This document shows positions 32,527-40,651 of a stretch of 64,000 nucleotides of DNA, piece after piece. Position numbers and translations under genes: made by a program. This DNA is from Paenibacillus sp. YYML68 (GTDB lineage: Bacteria; Bacillota; Bacilli; Paenibacillales; NBRC-103111). How positions within the stretch are numbered: position 1 is the stretch's first letter; each line of letters starts with the position of its first letter. The DNA is taken from contig NZ_BQYI01000001.1 in assembly GCF_027923405.1 (NCBI RefSeq), forward strand, positions 1,714,501 to 1,778,500, read 5' to 3'. A model generated the notes under the pieces. The model worked only from the letters and a program-made list of their open reading frames with translations, had not been told where the DNA came from and did not search any database.

Positions 32527-32952
32527 TTACATGTACAGCTGGCCGCTGTCTCCGGTCTGGCCCTGCTGCTGCTTGACGAGCACGTCCATCTGATTGATGC
32601 ATTGCTGAAGCTTCGATTGAATCTCCATGATGCGGCGCTGCTGCGCGCTCATCTGGGTCTCCACCTGAGACTGGGCCTGCTGGAGCTCGGTCTGTACTTG
32701 AACGAACTGCTGCTGAAGCTCGCGCAGACGGGAGGAGAAGTTCGTCAGTCCCGATTGGGCGAGTGCCTGCTGCGCCTGCTGGGCTTGCTGCATTTGCTGC
32801 AGTTGGCGCTGCTCTAGAAATTGCTGATACGATAACGATTGCTGCTGCATGCCCGGCTGTGTCGAGCCTTGCTGCGTATATCCTTGCGATTGTACACTTC
32901 CTTGAGGGATGTAGGTCTGCTGTCCTTGCTGCTGTTGCATGTTCTGCTGCAT
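32527..32952 (-). CDS. Gln-rich coiled-coil protein, possible spore coat component
   Basis: In this 141-residue protein roughly a third of residues are Gln. A low-complexity N-terminal half (QQNMQQQQGQQTYIPQGSVQ ... YQQFLEQRQLQQMQQAQQAQ) leads to a regular amphipathic coiled coil at about residues 72-130 (FSSRLRELQQQFVQVQTELQ; QRRIMEIQSKLQQCINQMDV). GGAGG precedes the ATG. One cysteine is present. Gln-rich coiled coils suit self-assembling coat or crust proteins and transglutaminase substrates; with the neighbouring YheC/D cluster a spore role is plausible but unproven. Confidence 0.6.
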   Translation of the reverse strand: MQQNMQQQQGQQTYIPQGSVQSQGYTQQGSTQPGMQQQSLSYQQFLEQRQLQQMQQAQQAQQALAQSGLTNFSSRLRELQQQFVQVQTELQQAQSQVETQMSAQQRRIMEIQSKLQQCINQMDVLVKQQQGQTGDSGQLYM

Positions 32953-33151
32953 TCGTAGTGCCTCCTCGTCATCCTAGTGTAGTTTAAGTATTCGATGTAC
33001 GGTGTGGAATTATTCGCTATAGCTGCCGCGATGCACCGCTTCCAGGTACACGAGCCAAGACAAGCGGTCATGAAGCCGTGCTATGGCGAATACAATGGGA
33101 GCGGGCGTGTGAACAAGCATGCGCCAATTCCGAATGCAAAGGAGCTCATAC

Positions 33152-33778
33152 ATGAACGTCTTTCTCTCGTACATGATGCTGGGCATCTCCTTATCGGCGC
33201 CGATCGGGCCGATTAACGCCGCTCAGCTGGACAAGGGGCTGAAGAACGGCTTCTGGCATGCGTGGATCGTCGGCTTCGGTGCGCTGCTAGCTGATGTGCT
33301 GTACATGCTGTGCGTCTATTTCGGCGTTGTCCACTTTCTGGAGACGCCCTTCATGCAGACGTTTCTATGGCTGTTCGGCTGCTTCGTGCTGCTCTATATC
33401 GGCCTCGAAAGCGTGCTGAAGGCCGGGGACGCCGCTTCTTATCAAGCCCGAGGAGACGAGACGCTGACCCGTTCGCTGCTGTCCGGCTTCCTGATGGCGC
33501 TGACGAATCCGCTGAATATCCTATTCTGGCTCGGCATCTACGGCTCGGTGCTCGCGAAGACCGCGTCCACCTTCGGGATGAAGGAGCTCATCCTGTATTC
33601 GCTTGGCATCATCGCAGGTATTCTGCTGTGGGACATCATTATGGCCAGCATCGCGAGCACGTTCCGCAAGGTGCTGACGCCGCGCATGCTGCGCTTCATC
33701 TCGATCGCCTCGGGTGTGTCACTGATCGGCTTTGGACTTTACTTTGGTTTTCAAGCGGCCAAGCTTCTGTTCGGTTGA
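33152..33778 (+). CDS. LysE/RhtB-family exporter
   Basis: The 208-residue membrane protein has about six helices and the LysE signature near the start (LGISLSAPIGPINAAQLDKG). Further segments are GFGALLADVLYMLCVYFGVV, GFLMALTNPLNILFWLGIYG and ISIASGVSLIGFGLYFGF. The family exports amino acids or related small molecules. ATG 33152 is chosen for AAAGGAG 8 bases upstream; an in-frame ATG at 33119 lacks a site. Its 3' end overlaps the convergent permease gene by 60 bases. Confidence 0.85.
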   Translation: MNVFLSYMMLGISLSAPIGPINAAQLDKGLKNGFWHAWIVGFGALLADVLYMLCVYFGVVHFLETPFMQTFLWLFGCFVLLYIGLESVLKAGDAASYQARGDETLTRSLLSGFLMALTNPLNILFWLGIYGSVLAKTASTFGMKELILYSLGIIAGILLWDIIMASIASTFRKVLTPRMLRFISIASGVSLIGFGLYFGFQAAKLLFG

Positions 33779-35233
33779 GAAAATGGCAGGGTCCGGCTCG
33801 AAGCTCCAGATGGAGCCGCCGCTTGACGGGCGCACATCCCACGCTGGTGCAGCGCCTTCCGTCTTGCCATCGGCATGAGCATCGGCGGCATCCCCGTGCT
33901 TACGCCAGACGCGCTGCATCACAAGCGTGACGATGCCAACCACGACGACGAACAGCAGGCTGATGAAGAAGCCGGGCCGCGTCGTCTCGTGCAGCAGCGT
34001 GCCGCTGATTGCGAGGGCAAGCAGCAGGATGCCCGTATAGCGCTTCACCTTGCCGAACGTCGATGCCTCCAGCAAGCGACCGGAGGAGAGCAGGATGAAC
34101 ATCCAATTATAGAGCAGCATCAAGCCGGCCGCGGTCGTGACGAATTCATACAGGTTATCCGGCAGCAGCAGCGCCATGAGGACCGATAGCCCGAGCCCCC
34201 CGGCTGTGAACGCGATCGCACGCAGCGGCTTCTCCTTCTTCTTCGTCGTCTTGGCAAAAAACGGCGGAGCGTCCCGCTCCTCCGCAAGCGAGACGAGTAT
34301 CGTCGTCACCGCGAATAGCGACGCGACCATCGTCGAGAAGCCCGCGATAATGAAGGTAGCGTTGAATACGTGCGGCACCCACGGCAGCAGCGGATCGGCT
34401 AGCGCGGTCACGAACGGGCTCTCCTTCGTCTGGAACGAGCCGAACGGCACGAGCACGAGGGCGAGTCCGATGGAGACGACATAGATGATGCCGAGGAGCA
34501 GCAGCATCACCTTGCCCGCCTTCGGGCCGTCCTTCGGGTTCTTCAGCCGCGTCGCCATCAAGCCCATCACCTCGATGCCGCCGAAGGCATAGAAGGCGTA
34601 GATGAAGGCCGACCATAGCGCTATCGTTCCGTTAGGCAGATAGGAGGCAGGCGTCTTCGGCGCATGTCCCGTGCCACCAATGACATCGAACAGAATGAGC
34701 GCGGCAAGCACGATGAACATGAAGATGGCCGCAATTTTCATGACGGCGAATGCATTCTCTGCCCGGTCGAACGTCTTCGTCCCGAGCAGGATGACCCCAA
34801 GTCCAAGCACAGCATAGACAAGTGCGAGCATCCACATTGGCATAGTCGGGAACCAGAAGCGCGAGAACAGCGACAGCGCCGTCAGCTGGCTTCCCATAAT
34901 AAGCAGCTCCGACAGCCAGTACACCCAGCCGCAGCTGAAGCCCGCCCATCGACCGTAGGCGTTCTTCGCGTACGTGCGGAACGACCCCTTCTGCGGGTCG
35001 GCGATCGTCATACGAGCGAGTGCGTCGAAGACGAAGTACGTCCCGAGCGCAGCGAGCACGAAGGCGGCGATGAGCGCCGGTCCACCGATCGTCAGTCCAA
35101 TCGCCGAGCCGAGGAAGAAGCCGGTGCCGATCGTACAAGCGACGCCAAGCAGGGCGAGCTGCCACCATTCGAGCCTGCGCTCCGCCTTGCCGCTGTCTGC
35201 GCTCACGTTGTGCTGTTGGTTGCTATGCTCCAC
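33719..35233 (-). CDS. APC-family amino acid permease
   Basis: The 504-residue protein has about 12 membrane helices and the family's N-terminal motif WWQLALLGVACTIGTGFFLG, followed by IGLTIGGPALIAAFVLAALG and an AFGGIEVMGLMATRLKNPKD loop. It takes up an amino acid by cation symport or exchange; the substrate is unknown. It starts at GTG 35233 with GGAAGGGG upstream. The last 20 codons lie antisense to the end of the LysE-type gene, and the C-terminal tail (EQKLGRLKTKVKSKADQ) is polar. Confidence 0.87.
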   Translation of the reverse strand: MEHSNQQHNVSADSGKAERRLEWWQLALLGVACTIGTGFFLGSAIGLTIGGPALIAAFVLAALGTYFVFDALARMTIADPQKGSFRTYAKNAYGRWAGFSCGWVYWLSELLIMGSQLTALSLFSRFWFPTMPMWMLALVYAVLGLGVILLGTKTFDRAENAFAVMKIAAIFMFIVLAALILFDVIGGTGHAPKTPASYLPNGTIALWSAFIYAFYAFGGIEVMGLMATRLKNPKDGPKAGKVMLLLLGIIYVVSIGLALVLVPFGSFQTKESPFVTALADPLLPWVPHVFNATFIIAGFSTMVASLFAVTTILVSLAEERDAPPFFAKTTKKKEKPLRAIAFTAGGLGLSVLMALLLPDNLYEFVTTAAGLMLLYNWMFILLSSGRLLEASTFGKVKRYTGILLLALAISGTLLHETTRPGFFISLLFVVVVGIVTLVMQRVWRKHGDAADAHADGKTEGAAPAWDVRPSSGGSIWSFEPDPAIFSTEQKLGRLKTKVKSKADQ

Positions 35234-35460
35234 GATACAATTCCCCTTCCGAGCAGTTATTTTCCTATAAAGTTAACCATTAGCTCTCTGCACGTTATTT
35301 GTGCGCAGGGGGCGAGCTTTTCATGCACAGGCGTAACATTCTCATCGTATAATCCGAACTGTGGTCCGAGGCACAATTCGTTATAGTCGTACATGCCTAT
35401 GGTATGTTACTGTATAGGAATCATAAGCCAACGCGCGGAACAGGAGTTAGATGAGAATCG

Positions 35461-36576
35461 ATGAGCAACAGCACTTCTTCAGTCAGTCCTATATGGCAGC
35501 CTAAGGTACCTGAGCTTCAGCTTGTACGCGCAATCGCTATTGTTGCGGTCCTTGTTATTCATGCAACAGCAGATGCGACCGTAGAGCTGCAGACTGGCAG
35601 CGGCTCACAGGCGATGTATGTCCTGATCAACAAGCTTCACAATTTTGCAGTGCCGGTCTTTATTTTGCTGAGCGGACTTGTCCTGTTCTACAGATATAAG
35701 GATGATTTCGGGAGCAGGCAGGCGGTCAGTTTTTATACGAAAAGATTAAAGCTAATCGTCATCCCTTACTTAGTCTGGTCCTTATTCTACTACCTATATA
35801 ATCAATGGATCTATGACCGCAGTAATGTGCGCTTCGACGCTTCGGCATTCGCGGAGCTGCTGCCGTGGGCGGACGCGTCGTACCATCTGTACTTCATGAT
35901 CATTATCGTGCAGTTCTACGTGCTGTTCCCGCTGCTGATGGGGCTATGCCACAAGTATGCGTGGATCGGGCGCCACCTCATCTGGCTCGGTCTAATCGTT
36001 CATGCGGCGTTCTACGTATACCACGATATGGTGCGTCCTGTAGACCACATGGCATCGCTATGCTTGAACTACTTCAGCATGTTCACGTTGGGCGGCTGGA
36101 TCGGTCTTCACTATGAGCAGGTAACCGTATGGCTGAAGCGGAGGCTGGGACTGGTGCTTGCTTGCACAGCGGCTTGCGGTCTTAGCTTCGCGATCTTGTT
36201 CGTGCTAGACGATCGTAAGCTGTTCAGCATGTCCGCCTATACGTTCCAGGCGCTGTTCTTCGGCTATGCAGGACTTGCCGCCCTGACGTTCATTCGTCTC
36301 GGTCAATGGATCGTCAGCCATCAGCCGCGCGTATCCGCCGCTCTGCAGGCGCTAGGCGCCGCCTCGTTCGGCATCTATCTGGTGCATCCGGCTGTGTTGA
36401 CGTATTACAAGGTGCATGTGGAGTCGCCTAGCTCGATGCTGCTCTATCATGGCTATGTGGCTGGCGGGTTGTTGGTCAGTCTGGCTGTGCCATGGCTGCT
36501 CTCGTACGTCTATGGCAAGGTGGTGCAGCCTGCACGTCAGGCGAAGAAGGCTAGCCCTGCGACGATGTCAGGCTGA
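35461..36576 (+). CDS. Acyltransferase 3 family membrane protein
   Basis: The 371-residue protein has about ten membrane helices. It carries the acyltransferase-3 start (ELQLVRAIAIVAVLVIHATA, with the conserved His), then FAVPVFILLSGLVLFYRYKD and VSFYTKRLKLIVIPYLVWSL. This family O-acetylates or otherwise acylates surface polysaccharides and related molecules on the outside of the membrane. GAGGAG-type spacing is poor (AGGAG is 14 bases upstream), but ATG 35461 is the first sensible start. It stands alone, so the target is unknown. Confidence 0.85.
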   Translation: MSNSTSSVSPIWQPKVPELQLVRAIAIVAVLVIHATADATVELQTGSGSQAMYVLINKLHNFAVPVFILLSGLVLFYRYKDDFGSRQAVSFYTKRLKLIVIPYLVWSLFYYLYNQWIYDRSNVRFDASAFAELLPWADASYHLYFMIIIVQFYVLFPLLMGLCHKYAWIGRHLIWLGLIVHAAFYVYHDMVRPVDHMASLCLNYFSMFTLGGWIGLHYEQVTVWLKRRLGLVLACTAACGLSFAILFVLDDRKLFSMSAYTFQALFFGYAGLAALTFIRLGQWIVSHQPRVSAALQALGAASFGIYLVHPAVLTYYKVHVESPSSMLLYHGYVAGGLLVSLAVPWLLSYVYGKVVQPARQAKKASPATMSG

Positions 36577-36731
36577 GGTGAGGCTACTGGCGGGTCTATG
36601 GAGGGCAGTCGGGCTGCTGTCCGGCTGCTGCGACTGGGACGCGATCCGCACGGTTGCTCAATCGGGGGTGCTAATTCGCAATTCTTCTTCATACAATGAA
36701 CTGTACAAGTTGTTAGGGAGGAGGATACGCC

Positions 36732-37013
36732 ATGCGAAAAGGCTGGAAAAACATCATCTACATGGGGCTTGCGCTAGGAATGATTGCGTATTCCGTGCCC
36801 AAGATCGATATCGGCCACCTCAGTGCGCCTAGCACCATATTCGGCCTCGTCTGGATCGGCTTCGCCCTGCTCGTCGTAGCCTCTCATCTGCATGAGCTGC
36901 TCGGGGTCGAGGAGGAGACGAAGCGGGAGCTTCTGAAGATCAAGCGGATGAAGCGCTGGCAGATGGAGCAGGCGGTAACTGGCAAGCGCAAGATGCTTCA
37001 GGTGAGAAGATAA
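36732..37013 (+). CDS. Small membrane protein, unknown function
   Basis: The 93-residue protein has two short membrane segments (NIIYMGLALGMIAYSV; IFGLVWIGFALLVVASHLHE). A very basic helical tail follows (EETKRELLKIKRMKRWQMEQ, TGKRKMLQVRR). GGGAGGAGG precedes the ATG, and a terminator follows. It looks like a conserved Bacillales membrane protein, but I cannot name it. Confidence 0.65.
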   Translation: MRKGWKNIIYMGLALGMIAYSVPKIDIGHLSAPSTIFGLVWIGFALLVVASHLHELLGVEEETKRELLKIKRMKRWQMEQAVTGKRKMLQVRR

Positions 37014-37046
37014 TTGTCCGTATACATGTGCTCGTCAATATGTAAT

Positions 37047-37096
37047 GAGCCCGCAGGCGGGCCGCTTCCTTGCAAGCGGCGGCGCTGCGGGCTATT
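37047..37096. terminator. Terminator between the small membrane gene and a minus-strand gene
   Basis: GAGCCCGCAG and CTGCGGGCT form the outer stem, and GCCGCTT/AAGCGGC the inner stem. A moderate T-rich tail follows. Confidence 0.65.
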
Positions 37097-37133
37097 TGTT
37101 GTATTCCTCATGAATGAACGAATGGACAACGAA

Positions 37134-37484
37134 TTACACGAGCAGAGCGATCGCTAACAAGTCGAACAGTGCGAGCGGCAGGATGACATTGTTGTAATAC
37201 GGATTGTAGCCCGGAGCTCCGTATCCATAGCCATAAGGCGAGCCGAGGAAGGCGCGGCTATGTCCTGGCATCACCTGCAAATATACATACTGCATATCAA
37301 TATGTACGATGATGCCGTCATGCATGCTGCCTTGCACCGTCTGAATGCGCACAGGCTTGTGCATGTGCTGGCTGCAAATATCATGCACCTTATGCTTACA
37401 CTTGCTCAGCACGTCGACATCGGACTTCTCCATCTCGAATATCGTTTGCGGAGCGGCTGCGTTCGGGTTAGGCATGTTTAACAT
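37134..37484 (-). CDS. Small hypothetical protein with LSM-like core and Gly/Tyr-rich segment
   Basis: The 116-residue protein begins MLNMPNPNAAAPQTIFEMEK at ATG 37484, set by GGAGGTG 8 bases upstream. Its middle reads like a small beta-barrel that binds a ligand or surface (KPVRIQTVQGSMHDGIIVHI; DMQYVYLQVM). A Gly/Tyr/Pro-rich stretch (GYGYGAPGYNPYYN) and a terminal hydrophobic helix (VILPLALFDLLAIALLV) follow. The composition resembles small spore-coat or spore-membrane proteins; its function is unknown. Confidence 0.6.
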   Translation of the reverse strand: MLNMPNPNAAAPQTIFEMEKSDVDVLSKCKHKVHDICSQHMHKPVRIQTVQGSMHDGIIVHIDMQYVYLQVMPGHSRAFLGSPYGYGYGAPGYNPYYNNVILPLALFDLLAIALLV

Positions 37485-37708
37485 TCGGAATACACCTCCA
37501 TAAAGTATAGGCGACGCATAGGTCGTGTTCGATTCACTATATGCAGGAGAGGGTCGTTTCACGCTTTCTCAGAACGATAGAACCTTTAATTTTTTGCAAA
37601 TTCAGCCGTAATCTGTACGCAGCTTGTTCTAATCGATCGCTAGACATGGTAAGATGAAGTTGAAGTAGTACAGTTATACATACAGTATAAGAGAAGCGGG
37701 TGAGACAG

Positions 37709-39055
37709 ATGGACGAGCTGAGTCCGCTTGGGGCCGATGCGGCAACGAAGCATGAGCTTATACTTCGATATATTGAGAGTCTAAAGATCGGCAGCAAGAT
37801 CTCTGTGCGTAAAATTGCGGAGAAGCTGGGGGTCAGCGAGGGGACGGCGTACCGGGCGATCAAGGAGGCCGATCAGAACGGTCTTGTCGCCACGAAGGAA
37901 CGGGTTGGGACAGTACGAGTCGAGAAGAAGCTTCGCGATCAGCTTGACAAGCTGACGTTCGCCGAGGTCGTCAACATGGTCGACGGGGAAGTGCTCGGCG
38001 GCCGGAGCGGCCTGTCCAAGTCGCTGCACAAGTTCGTCATCGGCGCGATGGAGCAGGATGCGATGCTGCGCTATATCGATCCAGGCAGTCTGCTCATCAT
38101 TGGCAACCGGAACGAGGCGCATTCGAGCGCGCTGGAGCAAGGAGCAGGCGTGCTCATAACGGGTGGCTTCGGAACGAGCGAGGAGGTGCGCAAGCAGGCT
38201 GACGAGCTAGAGCTGCCGATCATCTCGAGCAGCTACGACACGTTCACGGTAGCTTCGATGATTAACAGGGCGATCTATGACCGTCTCATTAAGAAAAAAA
38301 TATTGCTCATCGAGGACATCCTCCCGAAGCCGATGAAGCTGTACGTACTCAAGGGCAATCATACGATGGAGGATTGGAAGCGGCTCAATGTGGAGACGGG
38401 TCTCAGCCGATTCCCCGTCGTCGACGAGTGGAACCGCGTCATCGGCATGCTGACGTCGCGCGACTTGATCGGCGCCTCGCCCGGGCAGACGATCGACAAG
38501 CTGATGACGCGTAATCCGGTGACGGCGCTCGTCAGCACGTCCGTCGCATCAGCGGCGCACCTGATGGTATGGGAGGGCATCGAGCTGCTGCCGATCGTCG
38601 ACGGCGCGCGCAAGATCGTCGGCTGTATCAGCCGTCAGGATGTGCTGAAGGCGATGCAGCATGTGCAGCGGCAGCCGCAGCACGGCGAGACGTTCGAGGA
38701 CTTGATCTGGTCGGGCTTCGCCGAGGAGAGGGATGGGGCAGGGCAGCCCGTGTATAGAGGCTCGATTACGCCTCAGATGATCAATCGACTCGGCACCGTA
38801 TCCGAGGGAGTGCTGGCGATTCTGATGACACAGTCGGCCTACCACGCGATGCAGGTGGTGAAGAAGTCGGACATCGTGCTGGACAACATGGCCTCTTACT
38901 TTGTCAAGCCGGTGCAGATCGACAGCGTCATTGAGGTGCGCCCGCGCATCATCGAGGTGAGCCGCAAGTTCGGCAAGCTTGACGTGGAGATGTACCACAA
39001 CGGCTCGCTCGTAGCCAAGGCGATGATGACCGCGCAGGTGATCGAGCCGGCTTGA
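37709..39055 (+). CDS. ytoI: YtoI-like regulator: HTH, DRTGG, tandem CBS and hotdog domains
   Basis: The product of about 448 residues carries an N-terminal winged-helix part (KHELILRYIESLKIGSKISV ... LGVSEGTAYRAIKEADQNGL). A DRTGG domain follows at about 90-200 (IDPGSLLIIGNRNEAHSSAL), then two CBS domains at about 200-330 (FPVVDEWNRVIGMLTSRDLI; LLPIVDGARKIVGCISRQDV) and a C-terminal hotdog fold (YFVKPVQIDSVIEVRPRIIE). This is the YtoI architecture; CBS domains bind adenine nucleotides and the regulon is unknown. ATG 37709 has GGTGA upstream; GTG 37700 is possible. It is next to ytpI, as in B. subtilis. Confidence 0.87.
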   Translation: MDELSPLGADAATKHELILRYIESLKIGSKISVRKIAEKLGVSEGTAYRAIKEADQNGLVATKERVGTVRVEKKLRDQLDKLTFAEVVNMVDGEVLGGRSGLSKSLHKFVIGAMEQDAMLRYIDPGSLLIIGNRNEAHSSALEQGAGVLITGGFGTSEEVRKQADELELPIISSSYDTFTVASMINRAIYDRLIKKKILLIEDILPKPMKLYVLKGNHTMEDWKRLNVETGLSRFPVVDEWNRVIGMLTSRDLIGASPGQTIDKLMTRNPVTALVSTSVASAAHLMVWEGIELLPIVDGARKIVGCISRQDVLKAMQHVQRQPQHGETFEDLIWSGFAEERDGAGQPVYRGSITPQMINRLGTVSEGVLAILMTQSAYHAMQVVKKSDIVLDNMASYFVKPVQIDSVIEVRPRIIEVSRKFGKLDVEMYHNGSLVAKAMMTAQVIEPA

Positions 39056-39079
39056 CGCTTCACACGGAGCGCGCATCAC

Positions 39080-39123
39080 GACAGCAAGCCCGGCAGGCCA
39101 CTCGGCCTCCGGGCTTGCTTGTC
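39080..39123 (+). terminator. Terminator after ytoI
   Basis: GACAGCAAGCCCGG pairs with CCGGGCTTGCTTGTC around a loop with its own CAGGCC/GGCCT pairing. The tail is short (ATGATTTG). Confidence 0.65.
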
Positions 39124-39253
39124 ATGATTTGTATAGCTTCGCATCGCTTCAGCGCTCCCTGGTGCTGGCCTCTGAAGCATGCCTACCTCATGCGAGGATT
39201 GCGCGACACGAACAGGAGCATCGCGGCAACCTGACTCGATCCTGACACGAATC

Positions 39254-39547
39254 TCACTTCTGCAAGCGGCTGTAATGACCGTGGTTGCGCAGTCCTGCGA
39301 ACAGGTTGTACACACCGATGATGAGACAGACCGTACCGAAGATGCGGCGCAGAGGCGTATCGGTGAAGAAGAACAGCTGCGACACAGCGATGACGACCAG
39401 CATCAGTCCCATCGCGATGTTCATTCTGGACGCATAGAGCCCCCGCAGCCGAGGCTCGCGCTCCCGACGGTAGCGGAAGCTGTAATAGACGGAGATCATC
39501 ACCGTCACGATAATGAGGGCGCTGAGCACCCCTTGTACCTTTTCCAT
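39254..39547 (-). CDS. ytpI: YtpI-family membrane protein
   Basis: The 97-residue protein has three membrane segments (VLSALIIVTVMISVYYSFRY; IAMGLMLVVIAVSQLFFFT; IFGTVCLIIGVYNLFAGL), matching the small YtpI proteins of Bacillales in size and pattern. It lies next to ytoI and before ytrI/ytrH, the same neighbourhood as in B. subtilis. The function is unknown. Confidence 0.8.
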   Translation of the reverse strand: MEKVQGVLSALIIVTVMISVYYSFRYRREREPRLRGLYASRMNIAMGLMLVVIAVSQLFFFTDTPLRRIFGTVCLIIGVYNLFAGLRNHGHYSRLQK

Positions 39548-39631
39548 TCCAATCGCACATCCTTATTCGTACCGACCCGGCTACATGATAATGACTACTC
39601 CTCTACACTGTAGCCCATATGCCATACGGAA

Positions 39632-40153
39632 TCAACTGCCGAAGTACGACGTCGGAATTCGCTTCCACTCCCGGACGCTGACCCAGATCTTCAGCTCCGA
39701 CTGCGTCAGGACAATCCACTTGACCGATGTTACCATGTAATCTTTATCGAGCACGCCGAGCAGCGGCTTCTCGATCAGCATTTGCTCGTAGACGTCTGGC
39801 ATTGCAGCGAACTCGGACACCTTGCGGCCGACGATGACAGGCTTCAGCTGGGCGTGGATGCGCCGCTTGAGCTCACTTTCGGTCAGCTTATCGATTTCGG
39901 AATGCTCCTCGGGCTGAATGTATACGTTGAGCAGATTGATCGTCGTTTGCTGATTTTTCGTCTTGCGCAGATCGGATACTTCGCCCTCGAGACGACTCTT
40001 CTCCGTGAACAGCTCGCGGTTCTGCTCGATCATCAGGTTCAGTCTCTGGTTGTAGATGCCGAGGAACAGGGCTGCGCCGATGACCATCCCGGCAATGATT
40101 AGACCTATCGCGCGCAAGTATGCTTGACTCGCCTCGAACGAAGGGACCCTCAA
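39632..40153 (-). CDS. ytrI: Sporulation membrane protein YtrI
   Basis: The 173-residue protein starts LRVPSFEASQAYLRAIGLII, with a membrane helix (IGLIIAGMVIGAALFLGIY). A coiled coil (LNLMIEQNRELFTEKSRLEG) and a C-terminal beta domain (DKDYMVTSVKWIVLTQSELK) follow. YtrI is required for normal sporulation in B. subtilis. The TTG start at 40153 is supported by GGAGGG 8 bases upstream and by overlap with the ytrH stop (TTGA). The open frame upstream of it runs over ytrH in another frame and is not coding. Confidence 0.85.
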   Translation of the reverse strand: MRVPSFEASQAYLRAIGLIIAGMVIGAALFLGIYNQRLNLMIEQNRELFTEKSRLEGEVSDLRKTKNQQTTINLLNVYIQPEEHSEIDKLTESELKRRIHAQLKPVIVGRKVSEFAAMPDVYEQMLIEKPLLGVLDKDYMVTSVKWIVLTQSELKIWVSVREWKRIPTSYFGS

Positions 40154-40482
40154 GCGGCCGTCCCTCCCTTGCAGATCCATTGGATGAGCGTCGTGCCCAT
40201 GTGGGCGCCGATGAAGGCGCTGACGATGTACAGAATTTGCTGGATCGCCGGTGAGATGTGGCCGTAATGGAAGTGAGTCTCGATGGCGCGGATCGGATCG
40301 ATCGTACCGCCGATGGCCGCAACCATGGCCCATATTTTAATCTGCTCGGCGACGTTCATCATCTTGTGCACCGGCGGCTCGAGCGTAATGACGGCACAGA
40401 TGCCGGCGAGCATCGTTCCTCCGAACACAACGCCGAACGCGACGAAGAAATCAAGCAAGCATTTGGATAAAAATGCAGCCAT
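40150..40482 (-). CDS. ytrH: Sporulation protein YtrH
   Basis: The 110-residue membrane protein has helices such as CLLDFFVAFGVVFGGTMLAG, IWAMVAAIGGTIDPIRAIE and ILYIVSAFIGAHMGTTLIQW, the YtrH pattern. It acts in the forespore/mother-cell membranes during sporulation with YtrI. GGGAGGG precedes ATG 40482 by 6 bases. It is divergent from dnaE, as in B. subtilis, and its TGA overlaps the ytrI TTG. Confidence 0.87.
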   Translation of the reverse strand: MAAFLSKCLLDFFVAFGVVFGGTMLAGICAVITLEPPVHKMMNVAEQIKIWAMVAAIGGTIDPIRAIETHFHYGHISPAIQQILYIVSAFIGAHMGTTLIQWICKGGTAA

Positions 40483-40580
40483 CGTTGGCCCTCCCCATCC
40501 TACAAATGTAATCATTGGTCTTGTTCGCATACGCTGCTTCTGTACGAGCCGGGCTTGGCCGGCGCTTTCTACTACTCTAT

Positions 40581-40623
40581 GGCACACTTGTTCGCATTAT
40601 GCTAAAATTATTTTTACGAACAA
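40581..40623. promoter_or_regulatory. Possible LexA (DinR) box and paired half-site upstream of dnaE
   Basis: The minus strand of 40581-40594 reads CGAACAAGTGTGCC, one mismatch from the Bacillus LexA consensus CGAACRNRYGTTYC. A second CGAACAATGTGC at 40617-40628 forms an almost perfect inverted repeat with it (GCACA-TTGTTCG on the other arm). The sequence TAAAAT at 40603-40608 between the two could be the -10 of dnaE. The call is inference. Confidence 0.35.
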
Positions 40624-40651
40624 TGTGCGATAAAAGAAAGGGGGCCGGAGT

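Noticed and set aside
40617-40630. Second full LexA box next to the first
   Set aside because: Only the CGAAC half fits. The other half departs from GTTYC, so it is reported only as a paired half-site.
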